From a virus: a stretch of DNA of 64,000 nucleotides. Below the pieces are notes generated by a model that made no database searches, had not been told where the DNA came from, and saw only the letters and a program-made list of their open reading frames with translations. The stretch covers positions 62,001 to 126,000 of the IMG/VR virus record IMGVR_UViG_3300046810_000100. One strand, given 5' to 3'. A program made the position numbers and the translations under genes. Shown here one piece after another: positions 39,976-49,733 of this stretch (the first letter of the stretch is position 1; each line of letters opens with the position of its first letter).

Positions 39976-40926
39976 TTAGCCGATCAGAGTGCTACGGATC
40001 TGATTGCCTTCATCAGCACCTGCAACAACTTCCACCGGACCTTGAGCATTGGCCACTACACTGCCGTCTTTCTTGAACTCAACCACGTTACCGTCTGGCA
40101 TTACAACACGCACGTCGAGATTCGCCCACTGCGCCCGCACGTGATCGATGGTAACCTGTGGATCCGGGTCATCCTTGTCGATGATGACTTCGATAGGACC
40201 ACCAGCCAGCACAGTACCCATCTCACCGATGTTGCCGTAGTCGGCTTCGCTCTCCAGCATTTCCAGCACGTCGAAAGGGTTGGTCAGTTTCAGCTCTTCG
40301 CCAACACTGTAGCTGTAGTAGTTGATAACTTGACCGACGGTCTTCAGGAAGTACAGCTCATCGAAACCGTCTTTTTCGAACTTGACGGAGAACAGGTCGA
40401 TGATACCGGCGTAATGCTCGGCAGCCTTTTCAGGACTTTCAGCCAGATCGAAACGAGAGGCCAGATAAACCACCAGCGCCTCTGCCTTGGCCTTAGGGGT
40501 CTTGGCAACAACGAAGTCAATCACGCCGTCGTCGAAACCGATCAGGCGAGTAGCGACGATCTTGAACAGCTCGTCAGCTTCTTGGAACTCAGCGGCCGAG
40601 ATACGGTTGCTGATGGAAGTGTTGGTGAAGTTCTCGGCGGCGATGGTGTTCTTGGTCCATGCGTTAGCGCGTGCACCGACCGAGCGCATGTACTGTGCCA
40701 TGACCTTGGCGATGTAGATACGTACTGCGTCGCCCTTCTGGGTGCTCTGGAAGATACCTTTGATCAGGTGATCACCGGTGTTGGCGTCTTTGCAGTTGTC
40801 CCACTCTTTGTTGGAGGTGTCGCGGAGTGCGGCGATAACCTTCGCAGAACCCAGAGTGTCGCGGAGAACGTTTACGAAGGACAGTTGTTCCAGCATCTGG
40901 GTTGCAGCTTGAGTTTTATCATCCAT
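39976..40926 (-). CDS. Hypothetical protein, 316 aa
   Basis: The ATG at 40926 was chosen because GAGGA sits 9 bases upstream; the ATG at 40941 has no such site. The N-terminal 200 residues are helical, Ala-rich and charged. The last 90 look like beta strands with several Asp (IIDKDDPDPQVTI). There is no membrane span. Codon bias suggests good expression. It lies directly upstream of the early element that drives the next unit. No family is recognised. Confidence 0.85.
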   Translation of the reverse strand: MDDKTQAATQMLEQLSFVNVLRDTLGSAKVIAALRDTSNKEWDNCKDANTGDHLIKGIFQSTQKGDAVRIYIAKVMAQYMRSVGARANAWTKNTIAAENFTNTSISNRISAAEFQEADELFKIVATRLIGFDDGVIDFVVAKTPKAKAEALVVYLASRFDLAESPEKAAEHYAGIIDLFSVKFEKDGFDELYFLKTVGQVINYYSYSVGEELKLTNPFDVLEMLESEADYGNIGEMGTVLAGGPIEVIIDKDDPDPQVTIDHVRAQWANLDVRVVMPDGNVVEFKKDGSVVANAQGPVEVVAGADEGNQIRSTLIG

Positions 40927-40990
40927 TACATCATTCCTCATTTAAAAATTGTGTGCGCCCCGTTAGGCTATAGGTATGCGACCACTGTTG

Positions 40991-41040
40991 AAAAATATAA
41001 ACATAGCCCTAGAGCCAAGAGCCGAAGCCCTTGACCCTAG
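40991..41040 (-). terminator. Intrinsic terminator with UUCG loop
   Basis: On the minus strand CTAGGGTCAAGGGC and GCTCTTGGCTCTAG pair fully if G-U pairs are counted, around a TTCG loop, and TTTATATTTTTC follows. It closes the long virion operon that begins with the RNAP genes. Confidence 0.9.
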
Positions 41041-41050
41041 AGAATGTTGT

Positions 41051-41905
41051 TTACATGAACACCGACAGCGAGCTCGAACGCACCAGTTTAATTGGTTTGT
41101 CCTGGGTGTAGCGCTTCTTCAAGTCATTGACCATGGCCTTGACACGATCGAAGCTTTCGTTGCCAGCAAAGCGAGCCATTGCAGCGTCGCTACCCATGTG
41201 CTTATCGCACAGGAAGAAGAACTCATCGACAGTAGTCGACACTTCCGCTGGGGTCGAATCCACCAACGCGGAGGACATGAAGTCTTCCAGACCCGCGGTA
41301 CGGTGTTTGCAGGCATGCAGCATACCTTGCTCAATCACCATATCGTAAGTCGAGAAGTAATCTACCTCACGGTTACGCTCCCCCATTTTCTGCGGTTTGG
41401 TTACAGTACGGATACTGAACGCAGTGTTCATGTCAGGATCTTCGAGGCTGGCTTGCATGATGTGACCATGCACGCCGAACGGACGAACTTCGATCTGGTT
41501 GTAGATCGGATCCTTATCGCCACCCGTCATGACCCAATGGATCTTCCGGATAGCGCCACACACGTTTGGTTCCATTACCGTACGCAGACGGTGGATCCAC
41601 TGGTAGATGTCAGTGATCGGCGTTTGCACGATACGACCACCAACGTTTTCCCAGAAGTACTGCGGTGGGTGACCGAGTTCACACTGAACCTGCCCTTCAG
41701 ACACACGACGGTTAAGGTCGCTGTCTTCCCGCATACATTCTTTCAGGTAATCGTTGAAACCGTAAACGATACCTGCCCGATTGGGAATGTTGAAACCACC
41801 GGCGTTTACCAAGTAGTAAGCACCACCCGGATCCATTGGTTTCAAGATCCCCTTTTTACCGCTGCCCTCGAGAATCGTGTTGCCGAAGGTAATGATCTTC
41901 GTCAT
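41051..41905 (-). CDS. Prohead maturation protease (T4 gp21/S80 type)
   Basis: This 284-residue protein carries the CELGHP motif (His79) and, 85 residues later, TAFSIRT (Ser164). That is the arrangement of the His-Ser pair in S80 prohead proteases such as T4 gp21 and phiKZ gp175. These proteases are packaged in the prohead and cut scaffold, capsid and inner-body proteins during maturation. Length and context fit. From memory phiKZ gp175 is close to gp178-gp181, and here it is upstream of the same RNAP-lysin block. Its ATG overlaps the stop of the gene before it (ATGA). Confidence 0.85.
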   Translation of the reverse strand: MTKIITFGNTILEGSGKKGILKPMDPGGAYYLVNAGGFNIPNRAGIVYGFNDYLKECMREDSDLNRRVSEGQVQCELGHPPQYFWENVGGRIVQTPITDIYQWIHRLRTVMEPNVCGAIRKIHWVMTGGDKDPIYNQIEVRPFGVHGHIMQASLEDPDMNTAFSIRTVTKPQKMGERNREVDYFSTYDMVIEQGMLHACKHRTAGLEDFMSSALVDSTPAEVSTTVDEFFFLCDKHMGSDAAMARFAGNESFDRVKAMVNDLKKRYTQDKPIKLVRSSSLSVFM

Positions 41906-42630
41906 GTTGTTGGGACCCCTTTGATTACTTTCTCCAAGTCAGTGACTTTGGTATCAGGGTTCACAATAGCGGCCAAGGTGTTATCTTTCATATAGCCACC
42001 ACCCAGTTTCGGGAAGGTACCATCAATCAAAAGACCGCTGTTGTTGAGACCCACAACTACTGGAGGTCTCCCTTCTAACATTGCCTTACTTCCCCGGTAC
42101 GGTTTTTCCAGATTGTCTGGATCACGAAACATCAGCGAAGTGAATATTCGCATTACCTGGGGACTACTACCCACATCAGCGCCGCTTTCATTCCTGGCGT
42201 TGTCAAACAAGGCCGACAGAATGTCTTCGTCAACATACCAAGGTAACTTGGCGTAGTAGAGGAACTCCATGTAAAACGCATAGGGCTTGTTCGGGTCCTG
42301 AATCACTTTGCGGTTCTCAATCACCGTGTCGCCTTTGGTGAATTCCAGAACCAGATACTGAACCCCTTTAATACCCACTTCACGGATACTGAGCGGCACT
42401 AGGGTGATGTCCATTAGTGCTACCAGGGAAGCGTAGGACTCCCCCGGTATTACCAACCCCAGCACAGCCACTGTCGACACTGTCTCCTCAACGGTAGCCA
42501 TTCCATTGTCTACAAAACGTTTAGGGAGATGGATTTCAAAGTCCCGCTTAGCAACAACAGAACCATCTTCCAACTCGTCGAACAGTTTGTCGCCTATCGA
42601 CGGATCGTGCTTGAGATTCTCAACATCCAT
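41902..42630 (-). CDS. Probable virion or assembly protein, 242 aa
   Basis: This gene is coupled to the protease (ATGA overlap) and lies 6 bases after the 508-aa gene. The protein begins MDVENLKHDPSIGDK, is mixed alpha/beta, and has a central strand-rich section (GIKGVQYLVLEFTKGD). No catalytic motif is seen. Position in the operon (phiKZ gp176-like place) suggests a virion role; that is inference. Confidence 0.82.
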   Translation of the reverse strand: MDVENLKHDPSIGDKLFDELEDGSVVAKRDFEIHLPKRFVDNGMATVEETVSTVAVLGLVIPGESYASLVALMDITLVPLSIREVGIKGVQYLVLEFTKGDTVIENRKVIQDPNKPYAFYMEFLYYAKLPWYVDEDILSALFDNARNESGADVGSSPQVMRIFTSLMFRDPDNLEKPYRGSKAMLEGRPPVVVGLNNSGLLIDGTFPKLGGGYMKDNTLAAIVNPDTKVTDLEKVIKGVPTT

Positions 42631-42636
42631 GCCGAG

Positions 42637-44163
42637 TTATGCCTTATCCAAAGAACGAGAGACGATCAGGTTGATCACCGACACGTGCAGGCGCTCACGC
42701 TTGTCTGCGATGTTGTCACAGTCAGCAGTGGTGATGAAGGTGTCTTCGATGATGTCGGCCGCCATCTGAGCACCGCAAGCACGCAGGAACACAGGCACCA
42801 GCGGAGTAGACAACACAACTGCCAGACGAGGATCTTCTTCGCCTTCAGCGATTGCCATTTCACCGTCACCGAGTTTGTCGGCAATAACGTAATGGGCTTT
42901 TTCCAGCTCGCTGTAGAAGTTCTTCTGGAGCCAGGTCGACATCATGTCGGTGCTGTTCTTACGCAGCTCGCCAACACGTGCAGCCAGTGCAGGGGTTTCA
43001 GCGATGAACTCACCGATGGCCTTCAAGCCGCCAGCCACAAACAGCTTGGTCGATTGCAGAGTCAGACGCTCATGGATCGAAGCGTAGTACTCTTTGGCCT
43101 GACCAGCACCCAGCGATGGGTTGTCGATCACCGATTGCAGTTGCAGACTACCGCCGGTCAGGTTCGCCCAGAAGTAACCCTTGATCATTTCGCCGAAGCT
43201 CACGTGAGCAGCGTCGATGCGATCCAACATGTCGTTGGTGTAGTACGCACGCACTTCGCCGGACATGAAGCGGGTGTCCTTGAAGTTGCTGTTCGGATGG
43301 TCGGTTAGACGCACCGGCTTCTCTTGCACCAGCACCAGCTTGCGAGCCTTGTAGCTTTCAACTACGGCCTTCAGGTGGATGAGGTACAGGGTCATGCCGT
43401 TCCACATCAGGTTGACGAAGGAACGGTAGGTAGCCAGATCACCAACCTTGAGCCAAGGCACTGGATCTTCTTTCGCGTACATCTTGGTCAACAGGACGTA
43501 CATCTTCAGCAGCAGGTTAACCCGTAGGGTCTTGACCTTGGAGAAGTCGAACACACCGTCCTTGTTTTCGAACAGGTTACCCAGTTCGTTGATGTTGCTG
43601 AGGAAGGAAGCTGCGTTGTTCAGGGACTCGTCCTGGCTGGAGATGATCTCTACCATGTCAGGATGCGAGGAGTCGATGAACTTCAGAACAGTCGAGTCTT
43701 CCGGCCATTCGAATTGCAGACGTTCCAGACCGCGCAGATCAACCGAGGTATACGACAGAGACTTGTCGCGGACTTCAGCAGGGTACAGCGCCGACTTGAA
43801 GAACGGATCGTCGATGTTGATGAAGCTGACGCGGAACATGTCGGTCGTCAGACTTTCCAGACGGCCCTTCGAGTACAGCAGGTTGGTGGCGTTAACAATC
43901 TTGGACGCCAGCGGAACGCCGTAGTCGCGGATGTTGTTCATGGAGTTGCGGATGATCTCGGCCAGACGATCACTTGCAGCTTCCAGGGTTTCGGTGTGCA
44001 TACCGTTGGAAGTGGTAGCAACGATCTCTTTACGGAAATCGTCGGTGTACGCCATGGCGCCGATGGATTCGCCGTTCAGACCTTCGATGATGGTCGTCGG
44101 AACGATGGAGGCACCGGTAACTGCAATCAGCTCGCCCAGAGCAATGCTCGATTCACGAATCAT
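42637..44163 (-). CDS. Probable virion structural protein, 508 aa
   Basis: This is a large helical protein with many Leu, Glu and Ser residues and no membrane span. It includes a segment KTLRVNLLLKMYVLLTKMY that looks like a buried helix. Its ATG overlaps the stop of the 57-aa gene (ATGA). GC-ending codons suggest a well expressed virion protein. It follows the endolysin and RNAP genes on the same transcript. The role in the capsid or inner body is inferred from position between RNAP/lysin and protease. Confidence 0.82.
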   Translation of the reverse strand: MIRESSIALGELIAVTGASIVPTTIIEGLNGESIGAMAYTDDFRKEIVATTSNGMHTETLEAASDRLAEIIRNSMNNIRDYGVPLASKIVNATNLLYSKGRLESLTTDMFRVSFINIDDPFFKSALYPAEVRDKSLSYTSVDLRGLERLQFEWPEDSTVLKFIDSSHPDMVEIISSQDESLNNAASFLSNINELGNLFENKDGVFDFSKVKTLRVNLLLKMYVLLTKMYAKEDPVPWLKVGDLATYRSFVNLMWNGMTLYLIHLKAVVESYKARKLVLVQEKPVRLTDHPNSNFKDTRFMSGEVRAYYTNDMLDRIDAAHVSFGEMIKGYFWANLTGGSLQLQSVIDNPSLGAGQAKEYYASIHERLTLQSTKLFVAGGLKAIGEFIAETPALAARVGELRKNSTDMMSTWLQKNFYSELEKAHYVIADKLGDGEMAIAEGEEDPRLAVVLSTPLVPVFLRACGAQMAADIIEDTFITTADCDNIADKRERLHVSVINLIVSRSLDKA

Positions 44164-44333
44164 TTCGAAGTCCCTTTAGTGCGAGCCACGATGGCCTTGC
44201 TGATCTTTTCATCCTGGATCGATTCGTCCAGGGGTGCGATGAATTCCAGGCCCAGTTTGGCGACGGTCTTCTTTACCAACTCTGTGACGTTAGCCACAGT
44301 GATGATTTTGTCAATCAAAGCTTTGTCAGTCAT
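44160..44333 (-). CDS. Small coupled protein, 57 aa
   Basis: This short frame starts at ATG 44333 with a perfect AAAGGAG site. It ends at TGA overlapping the ATG of the 508-aa gene. It begins MTDKALIDKIITVAN and contains VTELVKKTVAKLGLEF: a helical, basic, amphipathic small protein. The ribosome site and stop-start overlap make a chance frame unlikely. It could be a chaperone-like or scaffolding partner of the 508-aa protein; no homologue is recognised. Confidence 0.85.
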   Translation of the reverse strand: MTDKALIDKIITVANVTELVKKTVAKLGLEFIAPLDESIQDEKISKAIVARTKGTSK

Positions 44334-44363
44334 CGACTGATCTCCTTTAAAGGGGTGGTTGGA

Positions 44364-45293
44364 TTAGGCGGCGACCGACAGGATATTCCGGTTAGCCGGA
44401 TCCAGACCGTCGTAGTAAGCTTGGGAAACACGTGTACAGATTTCGCCAACAGTAATGGCGCCATCTTTGTCCAGATCGAACCCGTTGTTTTGCAGGTACG
44501 ACTTGGCGATGATTGGAACAGCGGAATTCTTGGTGAACAACACCTCATCCGGAGCCTTGCCAACAGCGGCAGGGTAGAAGATCGTCAGGTAGAAGTCTTC
44601 CATGCGCTTGTAAACCTTGCCACGGCTTTCCCACATGGCGAAGTACTTGAAGACCAACTCCAGCTGATCCATCTGGGACATAGCCTTAACAGCTTCCAGA
44701 GTGATGCTTGGGTCTTTCAGGAACTTGGCCAGATCTTGGCAAGCCGCATCGCCGAACTGGATCAGACCAAAGTACTTGGCCCCACCGTTGTTCTGCTTGG
44801 AAGGACTGAAGGTGTTACCGGACTCGAAGCTCATGCAGCCCATGAGACCGTGTGCAGCGTTTGCCCAGTAACCCTTGGCATCACACCACTGCTTGACACG
44901 TTGAGTGAAGATGCCCGGCACCCGTTTGCTCCAGCCGAGGTCATAGACCGGCAGCTTGTTCGCTTTACGATAAGCGACGAATGCAGCATAGAAACCTTTG
45001 AACGTACCGGGACCCATCAAGCCATCGACGGCACCGGTGTACAATTGGAACAACTTCAGATTGCTCTGAATGCCCATGATGCCATCTTTAGCACCAGCGA
45101 AGTCGGAGCCTGCGGAGATGGAAACGAGGGTCGTTTGACCCCCGGCAGTCGGGAGACGGCAGCCATGAAATAACTTCAAGACTGCATCCCGAGTTCCAGT
45201 ACCCCAGACACCGTCAATCTTGCCAGTGTAGACAGCCGCTTCCTTTAACAGGACTTGGATGTCTTTAACACCGTTGACGGTACTGTAGTTCAT
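44364..45293 (-). CDS. Modular endolysin (EL gp188-like) with EF-hand loop
   Basis: This 309-residue muramidase/transglycosylase is probably used for host lysis. Residues 10-45 and about 70-100 are two peptidoglycan-binding repeats (YTGKIDGVWGTGT and YTGAVDGLMGPGT). Residues 145-250 form the lytic domain with the catalytic Glu157 in MSFESGN. The N-terminus is very close to what I remember of phage EL gp188, and phiKZ gp144 has a related layout. Near the end, DLDKDGAITVGE (273-284) fits the 12-residue EF-hand calcium loop exactly (D1, D3, D5, G6, I8, E12). No signal peptide is seen. Its ATG overlaps the RNAP beta stop. Confidence 0.93.
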   Translation of the reverse strand: MNYSTVNGVKDIQVLLKEAAVYTGKIDGVWGTGTRDAVLKLFHGCRLPTAGGQTTLVSISAGSDFAGAKDGIMGIQSNLKLFQLYTGAVDGLMGPGTFKGFYAAFVAYRKANKLPVYDLGWSKRVPGIFTQRVKQWCDAKGYWANAAHGLMGCMSFESGNTFSPSKQNNGGAKYFGLIQFGDAACQDLAKFLKDPSITLEAVKAMSQMDQLELVFKYFAMWESRGKVYKRMEDFYLTIFYPAAVGKAPDEVLFTKNSAVPIIAKSYLQNNGFDLDKDGAITVGEICTRVSQAYYDGLDPANRNILSVAA

Positions 45294-48200
45294 TTATTGG
45301 TACCCCTGTAAATAGCGATGAACTTCCGAGTGATCTGGATAGTCACTTCGTTAGACGCCAGTTTATCCCGAAGGCTAAGAACCATCCGGTTAAACATACC
45401 TTTAAAGCTAGCCTTCACGTCGATCTTGCGCCCGTCGCGTGTCATCAAAGCCTTCTTGATCACACTGCCGACAGTACCCTTCATCTGGTTGCCGATGACG
45501 TATTTGTCGGAGATGGTGCTTGGGTCCATCGACTCCACGTAGATCTCGAAGAGTGCTTTGCCCGGAGCCAGTACCGGTTTGTTCACGTTGAGGTTGTTAC
45601 TCACGCTACCGGTTTCTGACTTGGTGCTATCGATAGAGGCTTTGCGTTTCCGCAGCTTGTCGTTAGCCACAATGAACTTGCGCACACCTTCGGACATCTT
45701 CTCCAGTGGAGAGTTGTAGGTTACATCGATTTGAACGACTTCACCGTGGTGAGTGGAACGGACTTGCTTAATGCCTAGCCGGTTAACATCACTGGCCAAT
45801 TCATTATCACCTCCGCCACCGACTTGGTGGTCGTCTTCGATTTCGCATAAAATCGCGTCGTAGTCGATTTGATCCCCTACTTTCACCCGGAAGTTAACGA
45901 CTTGCTCGACATCAACAGCAAAGCGTTTAATCTTGATGAAAGGAGTAACCGATTCTTCCATGATCTCTTTCGAGATAGCGATGGAGTCTTCGTAGGTATC
46001 TTGGTCTTCTACCAACGCAATGCGAACCATACGACCTGCGTTCCAAGCAACTTGACCAGGGCAGAAGATATCCCGAGTAAACCACTGCTTGTCGAAGCCG
46101 AGGACATCACCCTTCTTGAACTTGTCGCCTACTTTCATATCGGTAATACGAGTGTGTCGGTGGTACTCACCGCTTGCCTCACCGATCTCCAGACCCAGAG
46201 GGTATTTGTCGACAGTCCCATCCGCATACGTCACTTCCAGCATGTCGTCGGTAACCTGAGTCACCTTACCGTCATCGCTCGCCACCTTACTGTACAACTC
46301 GGAAGTACGGTGTGCGATGATGTTGTCATAACCGGTACGACTGATGTTCGGGCTGTAGTTCTGTGCGCTGACCGCTTGGCTAGCCTGTGTGCTGGTAAAC
46401 ATCCCCCGCTTAGGGTCGTCCTTAGACATACCAAAAGCCAAGTTACCCGTTACCGAGTTAATACCCGTCAAGGAAGGTTTCTCCTTGAGGTTGATGTTGC
46501 CCCGGTAGTCTTCGATTCGAGGGTCAGAAGTCAGGTAGGTAACGAAACCTACTTGCCCGCTGTCCTTGTTCGCCTCAGACACAATGCCCCGGTAGCTGTC
46601 CAACTGAACACGGTCACGCTTAACGACGGTGATACCACTACGACCACCCGTACCGCCGAAGGTCAGTTCTTCCTGATCCTTACATTGGTGAATCGGGTTA
46701 ACTTCCTCTACCAAGTTCACCGAGGTGTCCTTGAGGATGTTCACAATCACCGCTTCAGGGTTAATGTCGAGTTTCTGCTTACGACCCTTGCCCTTACTGC
46801 GGAACTTACGAACAGAGCTCACCAGTTCACGATACATGTGCCCCGCAAAGCGCTCGTAGCCAACGACCCGTTGTTCCTCGATCTCTACACCGTGTCGAGT
46901 GTAATCGGTCTCCAGCAGCTTCGTAGCGTCAATCAGCAGGTGGTGGAAGGAAGTGGAGTACCCCATGCGCTTCAACTGATCTTTGGAGATCGGGTCGATG
47001 AACATGTCGTAGAGGTTCTTCATTTCCAAGAACTGTTGTGGACGGACTTTCGGATCCCCCATCAAAGGACCCCAAATGCCTTTGTTGTTCAGGTCACTTC
47101 GGCTGAAGTTACTGATGTTGGTCAACTTAGGCATGCCACCGAAGATCAAGGTGGTCAGCTTCTCACGACGGTTGAAGATCAGATACTCGTCGTTAAACTG
47201 GATGGAATATTCGTCAGGCCCCAACTTCGGACGGGTACCCATAGGCACCGAGCGAGTTTCCGCTTTGATAACCTTTAACAGCTCATCAATACCAAAGTAG
47301 TAGCAGAGCACAACACCCATCGGGAACGGGTAACCGCTGATGTTGATCACGGCGTACTCGCTAGGAGTCTTGGCGCCATGGATATCCAGCAGACCTTCAA
47401 TGGTGCTGAACTCTTTCTCGTCCAGGTACAGGTTACCGTAACTGTCGATGGTCAACGGTTTCTTGTCCTTCACGCCAATAAGGAACATGTCCTGCTTGGT
47501 GTACTTCTTGAACTGAGGGTACTCTTCCAGCAACTTGTCGATGCGGAAGTCCAAGGTAATGTCACCTTTGGCGATCCATTGGAACTTGGTGGCAAAGAGG
47601 CTGTAGATACGCGGACTGACCAAGTCTTTGTTGTAACCGCTACCACGGCTCAAGGTAATCCCGTTCGCAGCCACAGAGGCCTTCAGGAGGACTTGCTTGA
47701 CCATCCACAGACCTAGGTCGTCTACTACCTTCTTGCTGCGAGAGATCATCAGCTTACGGTCGTAGTGGGTGGTCAGTGCAACCTTGTCTTTACCAATCTT
47801 GCGAACCACCAGCTCCATCCGTTGCAGTTGGAGGTGGGTCTTAACGCCGTCGACCATGAACGCACCATCCTTGCCCACGCGAGGCATGCGGATCTGGTGA
47901 GTCGATTGTTCGCCGTCAACATGATGAACTTGGAACCCATAGACGTCATAGGAGCCTTCAACACCGGAAACAATGGTGTGTTTGAAATCGTTGAGAGCGA
48001 AGCCGGCGTTCTGAATACTGACAACCATACGAGCAGTATCTTTGTGGAGGAACTTATCCACATAGCCCTGCTTCAATACCTTGGCACGACTCACCAACAT
48101 ACTCTCATCGAGAATAGTGGGGAAGTTACCTTCGATCTTGGCGTCACTGCTGAGGGTCTTCAGTTCCTTGTCGTCGATCTCAATGAACTCAGCCAGCGTC

Positions 48201-49729
48201 TGGCCGTTCTCCATCTTGATCTTGTAGACTTGGGTACCCTTGCGCATGAAGAACTGTTGCTCGGCAACCGTCAGGACACCATCACGTGCACGTTCTTCAA
48301 GAGCTGCGGAGATACCACTCTCCAGCTTAGGGAACGGATCCTTGGCGGTAGAGGTTTCGGTAACAGTGGACTCTTGTTCCAGTAGAGTGTCATCTACATG
48401 GGATGTCCATTCCTCAACGCTCTCAGGATCGCTTGCGTCTCCCTCTTGTCCGGTCCCTTCAGCATCTCCGCTGTCCACTCTTTGAACAGGATCGAGAACA
48501 TCAAGGATAGAGCCACCACCAGAAACAGTTGGGGTAGTGTCAATCTTGCCAGAAACTTTGCCCCCTCCTCCTTCGCTGGATGCTCGTCCTTTTCCTTTCT
48601 CAGATCCCTTCGCTGCTGCAGCCACAGAGCCAGACGCTTCGGCCTCTTCTCCTTCTCTGACATTTTCCTCCTCCTTTACAACTTCTCCTTCACTAATGCC
48701 ACCACGAGTGAGGTTCAACAATGCGAGGTAAACCCGCTTAGACACGTTCAGACGCTTTGGATGCCCTGCACGATGACTCTCGGGACCTTTACCTTCCTTT
48801 GGTGCGTACTTGCTTTCCAGCAGTTCGTCCAACCAGCCTTTCAGCGTACCCAGATGCAGTACCAAGGAACGACTGTTGAAAGCAAAGATCAGGTGCATGC
48901 TGTCGATGGCTTCAGGAGTCAACTTGCCGAACAAGCTGTACTCGGTATCCCCGAAGAGGTAGGCCATCCAGTCCATCAACCAATACGAGCTTTCTGCTTT
49001 GGTCAAGCGAACGGTTTTGTTACTGGCATGTGGAATGCCGTCTTTAAAGCTTTCGATGTAGTGATCGTAATCGATCAACAGTTCACTGAAGCTAGGCAGG
49101 TGCAACGGCAGGTCAATACGGAAGAACTGCTTACGCTTACCCTTAACAGCTTCTGCGTTGATGCTATCCATCAGCATCGAATAACGGTTGTAGTGTCGCT
49201 CGAAGTTAATGAACATCGAAGGACGAGCAACCCACATCTTGTCGATCAGACCGTAAGTCTTGACGATCAACACTTTGTCTTTATTGTAAACGGTACCGAT
49301 GTCCTTGGTCCAGTTATACGTGTAATGACTCGCACGATATCCCTGGATAACCTTACGGACTTCAATGGCCACCGCACGCCCACTACCTATTACCGGAGTG
49401 AAGTGTGTAGGGAACTCGACGAACACATCATCAGGATAGTTACTGATGAATGCTTCCGAAGTAGTGGGACCTACTTCCAGAGGGTTAGCCGGGAAGTAAT
49501 GAACCAACGAAGCCCGTGGGAGAATGATCTCACCGATGCCAATGAAGTTAGGCGATACCAACTCTTGCTTCTTGCGTTGTACAAACGCTTTGTAGAACAT
49601 TGCGTACTGAGCCAATGCTTCACTGCCAGTCACAGCAGCCAGAGGGCAAGCAACACCCAAGGGTTGGTCTAACCACTCCAACCCGGCTACAGACTGCAAG
49701 AAGCCTCTCAGTTCAATAGGTTGCTGCAT
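45290..49729 (-). CDS. RNA polymerase beta subunit (virion RNAP)
   Basis: This 1,479-residue protein is of the RpoB family. The fork-loop region appears as KDDPKRGMFTSTQASQAVSAQNY then SRTGYDN, matching 'DDANRALMGSNMQRQAVP...GTGME'. EDSIAISKEIM matches 'EDAIvISE'. ISDKYVIGNQMKGTVGSV takes the place of the GDK-GRHGNKG segment. A Glu/Gly/Ser-rich linker of about 150 residues (340-485) separates an N-terminal lobe from the rest. Followed by the endolysin and preceded by a beta-prime piece, it matches the place of phiKZ gp178. The strong GGAGGAAT site overlaps the beta-prime stop. It would be packaged and injected to read early promoters. Confidence 0.9.
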   Translation of the reverse strand: MQQPIELRGFLQSVAGLEWLDQPLGVACPLAAVTGSEALAQYAMFYKAFVQRKKQELVSPNFIGIGEIILPRASLVHYFPANPLEVGPTTSEAFISNYPDDVFVEFPTHFTPVIGSGRAVAIEVRKVIQGYRASHYTYNWTKDIGTVYNKDKVLIVKTYGLIDKMWVARPSMFINFERHYNRYSMLMDSINAEAVKGKRKQFFRIDLPLHLPSFSELLIDYDHYIESFKDGIPHASNKTVRLTKAESSYWLMDWMAYLFGDTEYSLFGKLTPEAIDSMHLIFAFNSRSLVLHLGTLKGWLDELLESKYAPKEGKGPESHRAGHPKRLNVSKRVYLALLNLTRGGISEGEVVKEEENVREGEEAEASGSVAAAAKGSEKGKGRASSEGGGGKVSGKIDTTPTVSGGGSILDVLDPVQRVDSGDAEGTGQEGDASDPESVEEWTSHVDDTLLEQESTVTETSTAKDPFPKLESGISAALEERARDGVLTVAEQQFFMRKGTQVYKIKMENGQTLAEFIEIDDKELKTLSSDAKIEGNFPTILDESMLVSRAKVLKQGYVDKFLHKDTARMVVSIQNAGFALNDFKHTIVSGVEGSYDVYGFQVHHVDGEQSTHQIRMPRVGKDGAFMVDGVKTHLQLQRMELVVRKIGKDKVALTTHYDRKLMISRSKKVVDDLGLWMVKQVLLKASVAANGITLSRGSGYNKDLVSPRIYSLFATKFQWIAKGDITLDFRIDKLLEEYPQFKKYTKQDMFLIGVKDKKPLTIDSYGNLYLDEKEFSTIEGLLDIHGAKTPSEYAVINISGYPFPMGVVLCYYFGIDELLKVIKAETRSVPMGTRPKLGPDEYSIQFNDEYLIFNRREKLTTLIFGGMPKLTNISNFSRSDLNNKGIWGPLMGDPKVRPQQFLEMKNLYDMFIDPISKDQLKRMGYSTSFHHLLIDATKLLETDYTRHGVEIEEQRVVGYERFAGHMYRELVSSVRKFRSKGKGRKQKLDINPEAVIVNILKDTSVNLVEEVNPIHQCKDQEELTFGGTGGRSGITVVKRDRVQLDSYRGIVSEANKDSGQVGFVTYLTSDPRIEDYRGNINLKEKPSLTGINSVTGNLAFGMSKDDPKRGMFTSTQASQAVSAQNYSPNISRTGYDNIIAHRTSELYSKVASDDGKVTQVTDDMLEVTYADGTVDKYPLGLEIGEASGEYHRHTRITDMKVGDKFKKGDVLGFDKQWFTRDIFCPGQVAWNAGRMVRIALVEDQDTYEDSIAISKEIMEESVTPFIKIKRFAVDVEQVVNFRVKVGDQIDYDAILCEIEDDHQVGGGGDNELASDVNRLGIKQVRSTHHGEVVQIDVTYNSPLEKMSEGVRKFIVANDKLRKRKASIDSTKSETGSVSNNLNVNKPVLAPGKALFEIYVESMDPSTISDKYVIGNQMKGTVGSVIKKALMTRDGRKIDVKASFKGMFNRMVLSLRDKLASNEVTIQITRKFIAIYRGTNK

Positions 49730-49733
49730 ACCG

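Noticed and set aside
48394-48663. Alternative frame inside the beta-subunit linker
   Set aside because: It is on the same strand in another frame over low-complexity sequence and has no ribosome site. The main frame is continuous and conserved motifs flank it.
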